The position numbers and the translations under genes were made by a program. A stretch of 64,000 nucleotides of DNA from Sphaerosporella brunnea (taxonomy: Eukaryota; Ascomycota; Pezizomycetes; Pezizales; Pyronemataceae): assembly GCA_008704415.1 (NCBI GenBank), contig VXIS01000168.1, forward strand, positions 1-64,000. The letters run 5' to 3'. The notes under the pieces were generated by a model. It did no database searches, was not told where the DNA came from, and worked only from the letters and a program-made list of their open reading frames with translations. How positions within the stretch are numbered: the first letter of the stretch is position 1; each line of letters begins with the position of its first letter. Shown piece by piece: positions 11,762-21,989 of this stretch.

Positions 11762-11870
11762 CAATGATGTCCATCCTTCCTACCCGACCAAGCTGTATGG
11801 CTGCGAGTTAAAAAGCCAACGCGGCTCTTTGATCAGCCCAACGCAGCCCAACGCAGCAAGTCCCGCGGGA
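11762..11870. repeat. Repeat shared with 18408-18540
   Basis: Both copies begin AACAATGATGTCCAT, continue TTC.TACCCGA.CAA, and after a variable part contain TTTGATCAGC then CGACGCAGCCCAACGCAGC or a near match. The clustered CAGCCC motifs suggest a subterminal region of another hAT-like family. Here it forms the left portion of the insert inside hAT copy A. Confidence 0.5.
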
Positions 11871-11913
11871 AGGTTGACAGAATGAAGCGCAGCCGGCGCT
11901 GCGGCCTGCCAGC

Positions 11914-12660
11914 GAAGATGTTAAACCCAGCTCGCCAGCCAGGAAGAACGCAAAGTCAACGTTTTCGGCCCCGCGCAGAACCACGGTGAGTATGTTTCGT
12001 TCGTAGTGATCTGTTACCGACGCGGCTGGCGAATGCAAACTGACAGCCAACAGGTGAGCACCGCGGCAACAGTCAGGTTGAGAGAATGAAGCGCAGGGGC
12101 TGCCGGGGAAGATGTTAAACCCAACCTCGCCAGCCAGGAAGAACGCCCGGCGAAGATGTTAAACCCAATCTCGCGAGCCAGGAAGAACGCCCGGCGAAGA
12201 TGTTAAACCCAACCTCGCCAGCCACGAAGAACGCCCGGCGAAGATGTTAAACCCAACCTCGCGAGCCAGGAAGAACGCCCGGCGAAGATGTTAAACCCAA
12301 CCTCGCCAGCCAGGAAGAACGGCCGGCGAAGATGTTAAACCCAACCTCCCGAGCCAGGAAGAACGCCCGGGGAAGATGTTAAACCCAACCTTGAGGGGCT
12401 CGCCAGCCAGGAAGAACGCAAAGTCAACGTTTCCATGTGCGCGCAGAACCACGGTGAGTGTGTTTCGTTCGTAGTGATCGGTTACTGACGCGGCTGGCGA
12501 ATTCAAACTGACAGCCAACAGATGAGCACCGCGGCAACAGTCAGGCTGAGAGAACGATGCGCAGGCGCCGCTCCGGGCTGCCGGGGAAGATGATAAACCC
12601 AGGGCTCGCCAGCCAGGAAGAACGCCCGGAGAAGATGTTAAGCCCAACCTTGAGGGGCTC
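11914..12660. repeat. 44-bp minisatellite nested in a larger duplication
   Basis: Units beginning GAAGATGTTAAACCCAACCT start at 12108, 12152, 12196, 12240, 12284, 12328 and 12372, an exact 44-bp period with few substitutions. Diverged single units occur at 11914, 12596 and 12641. In addition 11914-12096 is repeated at 12372-12564 (offset about 458 bp), each copy carrying AAGTCAACGTTT and CAGAACCACGGTGAGT. As 44 is not a multiple of three, the frames through the array shift each unit, so it is not coding. Likely formation is a segmental duplication followed by unit amplification. Confidence 0.9.
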
Positions 12661-12672
12661 CCCTGGATAGGC

Positions 12673-12864
12673 GTGCTGGTTGTTTTAAAACGTTATCTGG
12701 AAACTGGGGTATACTCACTGAATGCTGACTGCTATCTGGCCATAGCAGCCACAGGTTTCCCAGTCGAGAGTCCTTTCTCCCAGGCCGGTGAGCGTATTAC
12801 CAAGAGCCGAATCCGGCTCTTGGACCCCTCAGGCAGCGCTTCCTTGTTGCTCCAACGCTGTTAG
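12673..12864 (+). pseudogene. hAT dimerisation-domain relic (copy A)
   Basis: The frame reads ETGVYSLNADCYLAIAATG, then PVESPFSQAGERITKSRIRL and stops at 12862-12864. It aligns with the intact frame of the related element at 53735-53890 (YLSIPARSVLVESLFSPAGG then RIYKKRNRL), so it is the C-terminal hAT dimerisation region. The downstream tail (LSKERDGQCR-like, 12900-13005) also matches the second copy but in a shifted frame. Copy A therefore cannot make the full domain. Confidence 0.7.
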
Positions 12865-13041
12865 GCGCGGGACGATTTGGAGGAGCGCAAAGGTGAAAGG
12901 TTAAGCAAGGAGCGAGATGGACAGTGCAGACGAGGTTCCGGTCACAGATACCCAACAGACATCATTCCTAGACAGTCAGAAAGTTGCGGAGGCGGCTGAA
13001 TTGTAGCCAGTCATCATACTGTATATTTTCTTAGATAATAG

Positions 13042-13890
13042 CCCGCGACATAAATACTATTCGCTATTATTGGAGAACTTCCCGTAAGTCTATCGGGGCC
13101 GGATAGCAAATTTCGCGCGCAATAGGTAGGGGTAGCTATTCGACAGATAGCTCGAGCGACAGGGTATGGGGTCCTCCCCCCATCATCTATAATAGCTAGG
13201 CGATGGCAAAATAAATTGGCATCTCATCGCGCTCGCGCCTTTCTCAACGCGCCTGTCTCGTTGCTCCCCTCCCTTGCTACAGCCATGCATTTCTTCGACC
13301 CGCGGTTTTCGATAGCACTCTGTCTGGCTGCATCTCGATGCTCTGCAGGTTCAAGAGCCCGCTTTGCGTTTCATCACCGTCGTTTTTGCGGCGTATAACG
13401 AAGAGCGCCACCGAGCCCTGAGATTTCACTTGACCAGAGCGGATCTGGCACCCGGGCCTCGCGAGGGAACGGCGTGGCAGTTCATGTATGCCAGAAAAAC
13501 TCTGCGGGAAAGGCGCTGCAAACTGGTAATCAAAACAAGCGGGCAGTAGTAACTGGTGGGGAAAACAAACGGGCGGTACAGCCTTGAAATGTAGATATCG
13601 GCACCCGTACTCCGGCAGGCCGGACCCGCGGCTCACGACCACTGTTCATTTCCAGCGGGCCCGCTGCATGCCCACCATGGCTGCTCTCAGACCAGCATCT
13701 TCCTTGTAGGCTGAGGGCGTAGGGTCATAGCAACGTTGGTTTTTGGGTCAATCTCACGGGAAGCACCCCTTCTATTGCGTTGCTGTCCCAGATTTCTCCA
13801 CTTGGTATCCGGCGCCAATAGACTTACGGGAAGTTCTCCATTAACAGCGTCTGCGGGCTTAAAGTGTGGCAAAGCGGTCACTGCTCGAGG
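13042..13890. other. No supported gene
   Basis: A short AT-rich block with repeated CTATT/ATAGCTA motifs lies at 13030-13200 and could be the end of an unidentified element. The rest has no recognisable frame, including the GC-rich 13260-13700 stretch. Confidence 0.5.
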
Positions 13891-13894
13891 TTGA

Positions 13895-14902
13895 GTTCGT
13901 CTTGGTATACGAGCCGGCTCGACTCAAGCCGGAGGTTACGCTCGAGTCAGCTCGTCAACTGTCCGGGCTTGGCTGGTGGGCACGAGCTGATCTGGACCGG
14001 GTTTGAGCCAGGCTCGAGCCTTCCACAGTTGAAACAAAAGATTGGCCGCACGGCAAGCGTTTCGGTGAGATGTACATCATATGCGTTTTCAAGCCCTGCT
14101 AATCAACGTGAGACGTGCGACAGCCCTCACGAGAAGATCTGGGCAGCGTCGACGGCGGAATCTACATCCTCGGGAGCGTCATCATCGCTACCACCCACCA
14201 GCTGTACCTGCAACGTTCACACTTTTGCCGGCTGCCACCTGTACATCATCCGGGTCGCCATGACGCCACTTTTTCGACGGTTCGGGTTTGGTTTGCTTCT
14301 GGCAGTGCTTGAGCAGCAATTACGTGCCCCTCGACTCCTCCAGGGGCCGCTTCAGCTTCTTTGTAATGATATCTCGAGCGCTAAAGTGATCGCGGCCTGC
14401 GTCCGTGGATCTGCACAACACATGAGCGGTTTGGCGGTGTCCAGACGTACATGAAGAAGAGCTGTTCCCGGTGAACATTTGAAGCGCACACAGCCAGGTA
14501 ATCAGTGTACGGCCTCTAGCAGCACCTTGGAAATAATCTGGATCACAGGCATCAAATCGAGTTCCGTGGGCTTTTGTGATCGTGTTTACCGCATGGTCCG
14601 CTTGGTTTGTTGTCGAATGCTGCATACCTTCGTCTTCTTAGTCAGCAGGAGCTGGAGCATACGCCCAGTACGCAGATTGGCCACGACCGGGTGGAATATC
14701 GGCGCCGCAGGGCCGCCGACATCGCGAGGTTTTCATACTGGCTGTGAGCTGGCTGTGTATGAGACGGGGAGGGTGCAGTATGTGAGGGACGGGAGATGGG
14801 GGTGAGGTAGATTGAGATGGGGGTTGATGCGGCGGATCGAGACCGCTCTGGCTCACGGCTCGACTATTTGGCTCGAGCCGGCTCGGCTCGTGTCTATCAC
14901 TG
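13895..14902 (-). mobile_element. hAT-related relic, copy B
   Basis: The right end, read on the minus strand, is AGTGATAGACACGAGCCGAG and continues CCGGCTCGAGCCAAAT, matching the termini at 42685/44003. The left end (TATACGAGCCGGCTCG, 13906-13921) matches the other terminus more loosely. Between them the minus strand has a CT-rich leader (14835-14760) and an acidic stretch (SDDDAPEDVDSAVDAAQI, about 14200-14140) comparable to the acidic tail encoded by the 42.7-kb element. No flanking 8-bp duplication is readable. The minus orientation is inferred from the leader and acidic tail. Confidence 0.45.
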
Positions 14903-16240
14903 CTTAGTACGAGAGGGGGCTTTTGAGAAGGTCATGACACCGGGTCAACAACGATATGGTCCTACAATGTCGGCAACCATACTCCACCGGCAAATCCCAG
15001 CACTTATAGAGCCGATACATACATGACACAGAAAACAAGACAAGAACGCAAGCTGCGTTGCCAGCGTCATACAGGCCAGAGACGAACAACCCGAAAACAT
15101 CGCAACTAAACGCAAAAGACGCCAGCCAACGCGCCGGAGAAAGAAAGAAACTACCGAAACAGGTCGCACAATCGACGAAAGAGACGCTCGAGAAACAAGG
15201 ACACCAAAACATAGTGTAAGTCAATAGAACACATTTAATGCCGTGTTCGATTACCTGAACCGTCCGTTTTGTGGTCGCAACATCCACCACTGCAGAACCT
15301 AAGTTTGCATTTGCCTTAACATGAATCAACTCAGTCTTCACAATGTCGGTGATGTGTTTTGGCAGGCAATCAGAAGCGTATGGTATGGTATTGCAAGATC
15401 ACTGTGGATACGTCACCACGCTGTTGGTAGGACAAGCACGAGGCGGCGGTAGCAGAGGAGGAGATGGAGGGGTCCCAGTTGACAGGTACACGATGTTCCT
15501 CTCAACAGCGGATGCACTAGGTAGTTGTCGCAACCAGGAAGCTTCACAGCTCTACTGCCTATATCGAAACAGACCGTCAACAAACCTGTACAAGCGCCGC
15601 AGCTCCACTGCCTGAATGTATAGCTCTGGGTATATTTGGTATAACTTGCTTGTGTTGGCAATTGATTGGAGAAGCGCCGGCAATTCTGTTTCCTTGAACA
15701 TTCCATCCCGCCAGAAGCCTGTTCTGCTGTGCCAGCGGTTCTGGCGATACACGCGCATTGTGTACTGGCGCAAAATGATGTCACTTTAACGTTGAAGACC
15801 AGCCTCGTCGAAAATGCATTTTACGCTCAGTTTGGTCGGCATATTCGTTTCTGTTTTTCAATCGTTGAAATAAGATCGCTGATCGAGGATGTGAAGGATG
15901 TGTACCACCGTTGCGATGTGGTTCTAACATCTGGATTGATGGATTATAACTATACCAATGCCTGAGGGTGTGTTGACGGAGATAGTGTGGAAGGATGTGA
16001 AGGTTATTTACTACTCGTTGTGATGTTGTGGAGGATGGTGGTTGATGAGCTTTGATAGACTAAATTCCTTTTGTAGGCGATGTAAGGTGGATCAGGTATT
16101 TTCTCGGAAGAAAGACAAACAACTTCTATAACCGGGTGCCCACGCACACTTAAGGCTAACACATAGGGCTTTACCTACCCACACCAGTAAGCTGCACAGA
16201 CAGACAGAATGCTGATGTAGAGCGCAAAGCAGACTTATTG
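14903..16240. other. No supported gene; one possible minus-strand ORF relic
   Basis: A 73-codon minus-strand frame at 15552-15773 (MRQYTMRVYRQNRWHSRTGF, then a tyrosine-rich helix-like stretch) looks protein-like but matches nothing I recognise and has no clear promoter. Elsewhere no domain, RNA or repeat was seen. Confidence 0.4.
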
Positions 16241-16249
16241 GGGGCGACG

Positions 16250-16545
16250 CAACGAGCGAATTGGGTTCGACACATCTTTTGCATAGCACGTACTCCTTGC
16301 GACGGAGAGGGTCGGCAACAGCCAGGAGGAGGCCCAAGGTACTTGTATACGGACGGGTACCAAGCAAGGAACAGCAGCTGGAGTCTAAAGGAGATCTGAG
16401 TAGCAGAGACGAAAGGTGCTGCGGACGACGTCCGAGGTTCTTATGAGGAGCGGAGGTATTCAGATTGAGATTCGGAGGTTCAGTGAAGTGCAAAGGAAAG
16501 CAAACAACAATGCGGCGGAGGCCCCTTATATAGCCCACGTGATTG
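16250..16545 (-). mobile_element. Tad-type LINE 5' promoter and leader fragment
   Basis: Read on the minus strand, this piece follows the 5' end of the LINE at 31415: a CTATATA box (16526-16532), then TTGTTTGCTTTCC.TT, CACTGAACCTCCG, and further down AGTACCTTGGGCC and CCGACCCTCTCCGT. The plus-strand LINE has the corresponding CTATATA, GCTGTTTGCTGCC, TACTGAACCTTCG, AGTACCTTGGGCC and CCGACCCTCTCCGT in the same order and spacing. The fragment stops before recognisable ORF1 zinc knuckles. Confidence 0.65.
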
Positions 16546-16559
16546 CGACGCGCCGCGCC

Positions 16560-18400
16560 ACGTGGTAATCGACACACAACCTTCGGAGAGCCGCAACCCA
16601 GACCTGCAACACAGCACCGCAACACAGAGCTGCCCAACCCTATTTCAACCTCGCGCCTTGACAGTCCTCGCGACAACAAATGGGCGGACGGGGTTGGGTT
16701 ATGACCTGGCGTGGAGGCTGATGCATGATATCAACCTTCCGATCCACTAACGTTGGCAAGTGCAAGGTAGTTTTTATCAGCTGTGCTGGCTCCGCACAAG
16801 TGTCAGACTGCACCAAGACGCCTGCGGATACAACTGCGCACGAGCGGAGCCAGCTTGAGCACAAACCTCAAGGGGCGAGCACACGCCCGCTCAAGTCATG
16901 TGAGCTTTCAAGATACCACAGGGCCTTGCCGCTGGTACCCTCAAGATGACTTCCCATCCTGCAACAACCTGCTACCCACGCCCTCCCTACTGCAAACCCA
17001 CTACTTCACCCGGACAGCCTCACAGATGTGGGCCAAGCAACAGCCAGGTCTCAGACACGTACGGAGGAACATGCTATGCAAGCGTTGAACAAAGAGCTCA
17101 GTGGACGTTGCGGTAAGGAGCTGCCTTCATTGCTCACTGCTCGCTCTAACAACTCTGGAAACATTGCACGCATCCGCTCAGGCGTGGACGCTCATATACC
17201 ACCTTTGGCTACACCCGGAAGGTAGTATTCTGTGGGGAGGTGCAGGGACAAATAGCTTCTGACAAACACGGCAACGGTGGAGGTCTCGGGATATTGACGA
17301 GATGTGGCAGGTCCACTACGAGGCGCTAGTATTCGATCGTCCACGAGGCTCACATGCAGCCGGGAATATACGTCTGCCGGCTGAGAGATGTTCACGACGA
17401 CTTCACTGGCGCACATCTCTCGGGGCCACCACGCAGGCAAAGCGACAAGATTGCGTCGCACAGCATAAGAAACATCGCGTCAAGAGCTGCTATATGCACG
17501 GCGGTCAAAACCCAATCCCGTAGCGGCCAAGACCCCGAACACGATCGCCTCCCGCTTCTACCCGCTGAGGCTAACTAAGGCTCGGACGGACGACAAATCC
17601 TCGCGGTGCGGACGAGGTGCCACTCCAATCCGCGGTTATCTCTTCACGTTTTTCAAGAGGTGGAACACCGAGCAAATGGTGCTGTGCAAGGCGGTCAAGG
17701 ACGCCACCAGAGAGGGGATGAAACGAAACGCTGGCCATCCACCTCAGTCATTGCTTGCTGGCGGATGACACATTTAGCTGCTTTCCTTCGACCATCTCCT
17801 TGGATCCCAAGTGAGTTGCTGAGATGGCCGCCCAAACACTGCACGCACCCGTTGGTGATCATGTCGACGAAATCGCCCGCTGCGCCATCTGCTGCATCGG
17901 AGTCTAATGGCAAATGATTCGGCTGGGTAGCCTAGCACCACGGGGAATGATGACGGAGAAGAAGAAGAACGATCAGGGCAAGGCGGAGGAGCAACAACCT
18001 CTGCTAGGATAGAGTGTACCCAATCCTTGTTGGTTGTTACAAGTCTCCATTTCCGTGATTTTTTTCGGCCGGCATCATAGAGGAGAGAAACCGTTCTCTC
18101 GGAATCCTACCGAACCGAGTCGATAGTACCGGTCATTATGGGCCTGTCTGCTGGAGAGACCTGGTATACAGTCACTGCATGAAAATTGCATAAAAACACC
18201 TTCGCTCATCTTTTGTAGCCCGTTCAAGACCAGCCAGAGGACAATGTGGGAGACAATGTGCGGGATCCCCTCAGTTGGTCAAGCAGCCGTCTCAGGACCT
18301 CGCAGATTGATCTGAAGCGCTGGAAAGGCGCTTTTGAAGATAGCGAATTTGATGATGCTGATTGCCGGTGTCTGCTACATGTAAGCTGCATGTTAAACGT
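16560..18400. other. No supported gene; possible hAT-end scar
   Basis: At 16836-16880, CACGAGCGGAGCCAGCTTGAG and related motifs resemble the hAT subterminal block at 11240, possibly a decayed end. The rest contains no recognisable frame, RNA or repeat. Confidence 0.45.
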
Positions 18401-18407
18401 GATTGGG

Positions 18408-18560
18408 ACAACAATGATGTCCATTCTTCATACCCGAGCAACAGCTCACGCAGCCCACAGCCAGCCGGCCGGGCTGTGGGTTGAAACGCTGTGCTGGCTT
18501 TTTGATCAGCACGACGCAGCCCAACGCAGCCAGCCCGGCTGGCTGGCCATGCAGGACACT
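18408..18560. repeat. Repeat shared with 11762-11870
   Basis: Starts AACAATGATGTCCAT like the 11762 copy and carries an imperfect palindrome around CAGCCCACAGCCAGCC / GGCTGTGGGTT plus TTTTTGATCAGCACGACGCA and CCAACGCAGCC. It is best read as one end of a hAT-like element. It lies 50 bp upstream of the unrecognised ORF at 18605, which may therefore be element-borne. Confidence 0.5.
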
Positions 18561-18604
18561 CGCTCAAGGTAGTACGCAGCTATGTGAACGTGCCTTTCCC
18601 CTAG

Positions 18605-18964
18605 ATTCTCCGTAGCATCGTAATCCAGCGCTTGATAGCTATCGTAACTGCAGAAGACAAGGCCAATGGCCAAGCTGTCCGACATATCACATCCCTCACT
18701 CTGAAGTACCCCGCGGCGATGAAACACTCGTCGGAGCACCGCTCCGATGAACTGGGACAGGCTTTCAGACACCACAAAAACATCGTCGACGCATACAACC
18801 GTGCGTTTGGTGAACGCGCCGGTGACCCGCATGACATTCATCAGTGGTATGAAGGGCTGGACTTTATCGACCTCGTCAAGATGGCGTATGTGACGAAGAA
18901 ACGCAACGAGGTGCCTTATGGCACCATCGACTGTTGTAAGACGCCTGGGGACGAACCGGGCTAA
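18605..18964 (+). CDS. Unrecognised open frame, about 118 codons, no ATG at its start
   Basis: The frame is open from just after a TAG at 18602-18604 to TAA at 18962-18964, without an in-frame ATG near the beginning, so it is probably an exon or a 5'-truncated gene. The product is hydrophilic, with charged helix-like segments: TAEDKANGQAVRHITSLTLK, then MKHSSEHRSDELGQAFRHHK and a C-terminal WYEGLDFIDLVKMAYVTKKR. Codon third positions favour C/G, unlike the decayed frames around it, and the amino-acid composition is that of a normal soluble protein. I do not recognise the family. It sits between a hAT-like repeat end and a promoter-like stretch at 19185. It could be a host exon, a transposon accessory ORF or a domesticated fragment. 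Confidence 0.4.
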   Translation: MLRSIVIQRLIAIVTAEDKANGQAVRHITSLTLKYPAAMKHSSEHRSDELGQAFRHHKNIVDAYNRAFGERAGDPHDIHQWYEGLDFIDLVKMAYVTKKRNEVPYGTIDCCKTPGDEPG

Positions 18965-20300
18965 TCCAATGTCATGGACGATGGAGATCCTGAACGGGAA
19001 CAGATGCCGGACCGGGCTGGTGTTGGTGTGGGTGGCGAACGCGGGCCATGAACTCGTGAGGTAGCAAATGTCGTGGCGATCATCCTGCCTGACTACAAAT
19101 ATGGCAAGGTCAACTGCTCGACAGACCATAATTAGCTATGCCGCCACATTCCACCAGTCGATTGCGATGGAGACCAGCACCCTGACAACCCAATATAAAT
19201 AACCTCCCTCCCATCTCGCGCTCAATCCGGCCAGTCAACAACCCATACCGACACCCATCCCCAAAACCCTTGCCAGATCACATTTTGAACACCCAGAATC
19301 TTGCGCTTTGGAGGTTATTTTTGTTCCTCTCTACTCCCCCGAGGTAGAACCGGGAACCCCGTATGCCGATGTTGCTTGCCCGCCTAGCCTGGTTCGATAT
19401 GTTGTATAGTTCCAAACCGCAGGTCCTTCGGCCGTCTACAGAGTGTCGGGCAGTCCCCACCATCATCTCAATACCGTCCCAAAAGGCCTCGCTGGAAATT
19501 ACTGGCGCTTTCCTCTTCGTTTGCCCAAGCGGCAGTCACCCGTGGCTGTCAGAGAAGCTCTTCTGGCGCTCCATCTGCATGGCAAAACAACCGCCGCATA
19601 ACCCCCAGGCAGTCGCCGCAAAGCACAGTCGCATGTACAATAACTCCGGAGCCGCTAGCTATCGCGAACTCCGAAATACTCCTACACCTGCTTGCACCTC
19701 GCGACGCCAGCCGTGGCGAACAACACACCGCATAGGTGAACTAGATTCTCAACCCGACTAACGCACCTCCAAAGCGCGTGTATGCGTCCAGTTGAACGCC
19801 TAGCAAAGCGGTGTATGCAGCTCGGCAGTACAAAAGCCTTTGCACCCCAACACCTGCTCGGTACCTCCACGCACCAGAGTAGTTGTTGCTCGACCATTGA
19901 CCGATAAGACGGGGTACAACAAACATTTCATCATCGCCAGTTGCGCCCGCCGCAGCTCCACGCAGCACCGGCGGCCATGTAATAAAACCCCACCTCCAGC
20001 GCCTCCAGCATCCTCCACCATCCTCCAACATCACCGATCTACAATAGCGAGACACAAAGCTCCCACCATCGCGCACACGCGCGCCGCAATCGGCAGACGT
20101 TCCAGTCATCCACCACCAGCGCGGAGAGTGCTGGAAGTTCGAACCAAATCGCCGCGAAGGCAGTCCAGGAACTTTCTTCCCTGGACGCTGATTTGACCAT
20201 CCCCCCGACGTTGCGTGCGGGAAATATGGTTGCAGTCCCTTACGCTGCAAACGCCTTTGATACCCGCGACGCATCCAGCTACCGCTACTTGAAAACGTTC
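18965..20300. other. Promoter-like stretch without a convincing gene
   Basis: A TATAAATA (19192-19199) is followed by a CT- then CA-rich leader (19200-19290), the usual look of a fungal Pol II promoter and 5' UTR, but the frames after it (ATG at 19363 on plus) carry no recognised domain. CCTCCA/CCTCCAGC repeats occupy 19990-20035. Long minus-strand frames here appear to be antisense artefacts. Confidence 0.4.
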
Positions 20301-20310
20301 CACAAACGTC

Positions 20311-20871
20311 ATGGATCAACCGCCAGCCAAGAGGAAGCTGGGACATCCTCCCAAGGCTGTTGCTGCAGCTGGGGCTGCCACTGTTACTCATCATGCTAAC
20401 ATGTCGAAGGAAAACAGCGCCACAGCGGTTCCCGCAGCGCCAAACCAATGCCTGCATCCATCGCTGGCCGGGATAGCCTCAGCAGCGCCAGAATTGCCGG
20501 TCGGTGCAGCAGCACAGAAAAAGAGAGGAAGACCACCTAAGACCACTCTCCCTGGAGCCGGCCAAGATACCATGGTAGCTACGACTCACCAGTCAATGTG
20601 CAAGGTCGAAGCCGCTGCACCAAGGAGAAACCCAGGACGGCTGTACAAGCTTTCTATGACAGCAGCACCCACCACCTCTCTCACCACTTCGCCCTGAACA
20701 TCGGATGTTCACGCCCCACATGCCGAGATCCCGTCGCTGATTGTTATTCTGGAGGTTCGCACCGAACAGATAGAAGAGACAGCGGTGGCCACGAGTATTA
20801 TCCCTGTGGTAGCCACGACAGCACCGAGGAAGAGGCGTGGAAGGCCACGTAAGGCTCAGGTCTTCCAGTGA
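20311..20871 (+). pseudogene. AT-hook protein ORF with one in-frame stop
   Basis: From ATG 20311 (preceded by an in-frame stop at 20290) a 128-codon Ala/Pro/Thr-rich frame runs to TGA 20695-20697, then the same frame stays open for a further 57 codons to TGA 20869-20871. It contains AT-hook-like motifs: KRKLGHPPK (residues 7-15, degenerate), KKRGRPPK (70-77, canonical RGRP core), RRNPGRLYK (105-113, degenerate) and, beyond the stop, RKRRGRPRK (173-181, canonical). AT-hooks bind the minor groove of AT-rich DNA in chromatin proteins. The collinear downstream hook suggests the TGA is a premature stop or lies in a short intron. If only the first part is translated, the product has one good hook. 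Could be a chromatin protein relic or part of an element. Confidence 0.5.
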
Positions 20872-20874
20872 GCG

Positions 20875-21855
20875 AATGGTAACGAGCTCTGTGATTCATA
20901 TGCTGTACTCTGATTTGTAACGGCAAATATAACTTGTTCGTTCCATAACCTCCAACAGTGATGCCACTCAAACCGTGCAGCACCTTTCTACCACTAAGAA
21001 TGAACGACCACGGTCCACACACGAGGAAACCCCTTTGCTTCTCCTCCAAGCACAGTTATTGGCGGCCCTGGGGACAACGACATCGTAGAGTTTCGACTCC
21101 ACGAGGATGCCAGTCAGCAAACATCACGGTTTCCAGCGAAACGATAGCGACAACTCGTCTTCTGTTGCTGGAAGAAACACAGCGACCAAGTGGAAGTGTA
21201 CAGCCGTATTCCCGCACTGGCAACACTGTCGGCGAAGAGGAAGCGTCGACGGGCATCCAATGCGGGCCTCCATCTGGCTACGCACTGATTGTGGATCGTG
21301 CCAAATGCTGCAGCGATCGTTCAGGTTGGTGAAACATCTTGTTGAGACGGGGAATGTTGTAGGATACAGTAGTAAAGTGGCAGCTAAATTTTGTGAAATA
21401 GTAATGAATACCCGCCGAGCTGGCTCGGGGGAACGTATTTTCGCCTCAAGCCGGGCCGCACGAAAACGGTTCAGGCTGGAGCTTTAACGTGGAATTTACG
21501 TCCCTCTGTCTTTAGTAGCTTACTTGAAGCACTCACTGGTCTGCTCCATCCTTTCGGCACTCCTAGTTCTTCCTGTCCGGGATTGAATTGATCCTGTCAG
21601 GCCTGTGATCTTTGAAGATACAGTGCCTTTAAAACGCGTTCTTTTGTTTCTTTATGACTCAATCTGAGTAGTGGTGGTCGGCTTGTCTCGTGATCGCCCC
21701 GCTTCGTGCATCGCCAGCTCCTGGTGCAGCCTTTCCTGCACGTGTCGTTGTTTCTCTACCAACAATTGTGCTTTACATACTCCACCAAGCTCGTTCTTGA
21801 CGTGCTGTGTCGATCCGAAACAACGTCGCCCTTATGATGTGTTGCCCTCCTGCCT
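20875..21855. other. No supported gene
   Basis: Overlapping short frames only. The 21410-21480 segment has CTGGCTCGGGG and CAAGCCGGGCC motifs faintly like hAT ends, but no pair or duplication was found. Confidence 0.5.
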
Positions 21856-21859
21856 CGTG

Positions 21860-21985
21860 TAAGCCACGACCTCGCAGTGCTTCGCGTTAAGCTCCTCGGT
21901 CGTTGGGTACACATACCTCGCCCGACTGATACCAGCTGCAAGTTCCACGCGGTGTTCAATGTGCTGCAGTTGAAGGTACGCGCGA
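21860..21985 (+). pseudogene. Possible gypsy integrase C-terminal relic
   Basis: One frame reads VLRVKLLGRWVHIPR then DTSCKFHAVFNVLQLK. This resembles the end of many gypsy integrases, where a K..RW.GP....V segment is followed by D...IHPVFHVS.LK. Only the H.VF.V..LK spacing is good and the preceding sequence shows no catalytic core. A low-confidence reading; it could be coincidence. Confidence 0.25.
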
Positions 21986-21989
21986 GAAG

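Larger units (their letters stand above)
11234..13041 (+). mobile_element. Internally deleted hAT element, copy A, interrupted by a 1-kb insert
   Basis: The left end TAGTGATGAACACGAGCC is followed by the same subterminal block (inverted CTCAAGCT/AGCTTGAG motifs, then GTTGTAGAAT) as the element at 53344. Homology between the two runs through an ATG (11587, MAHEST...) to about 11620 and resumes at 12672, continuing past the transposase tail to about 13041. The gap between 11622 and 12671 is an insert absent from the other copy and contains a minisatellite. No right terminal inverted repeat is visible in either copy. The element is non-autonomous: the transposase centre is missing. Confidence 0.7.

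Noticed and set aside
12291..12647. Frames through the 44-bp repeat array (minus strand)
   Set aside because: The repeat period is not a multiple of three, so successive units are read in different frames; the open frames are low-complexity artefacts.
13864..14454. 196-codon plus-strand frame
   Set aside because: Crosses the left end and interior of a hAT-related relic; Ser/Arg-rich composition comes from CTCGAG motifs.
18506..19129. 207-codon minus-strand frame
   Set aside because: Mirrors the better plus-strand ORF at 18605-18964 and shows no recognisable motif.
19741..20457. 238-codon minus-strand frame
   Set aside because: Lies antisense to the AT-hook ORF and CCTCCA repeats, Trp/Gly/Arg-rich composition, no domain or leader; most likely a by-product of GC-rich plus-strand codons.
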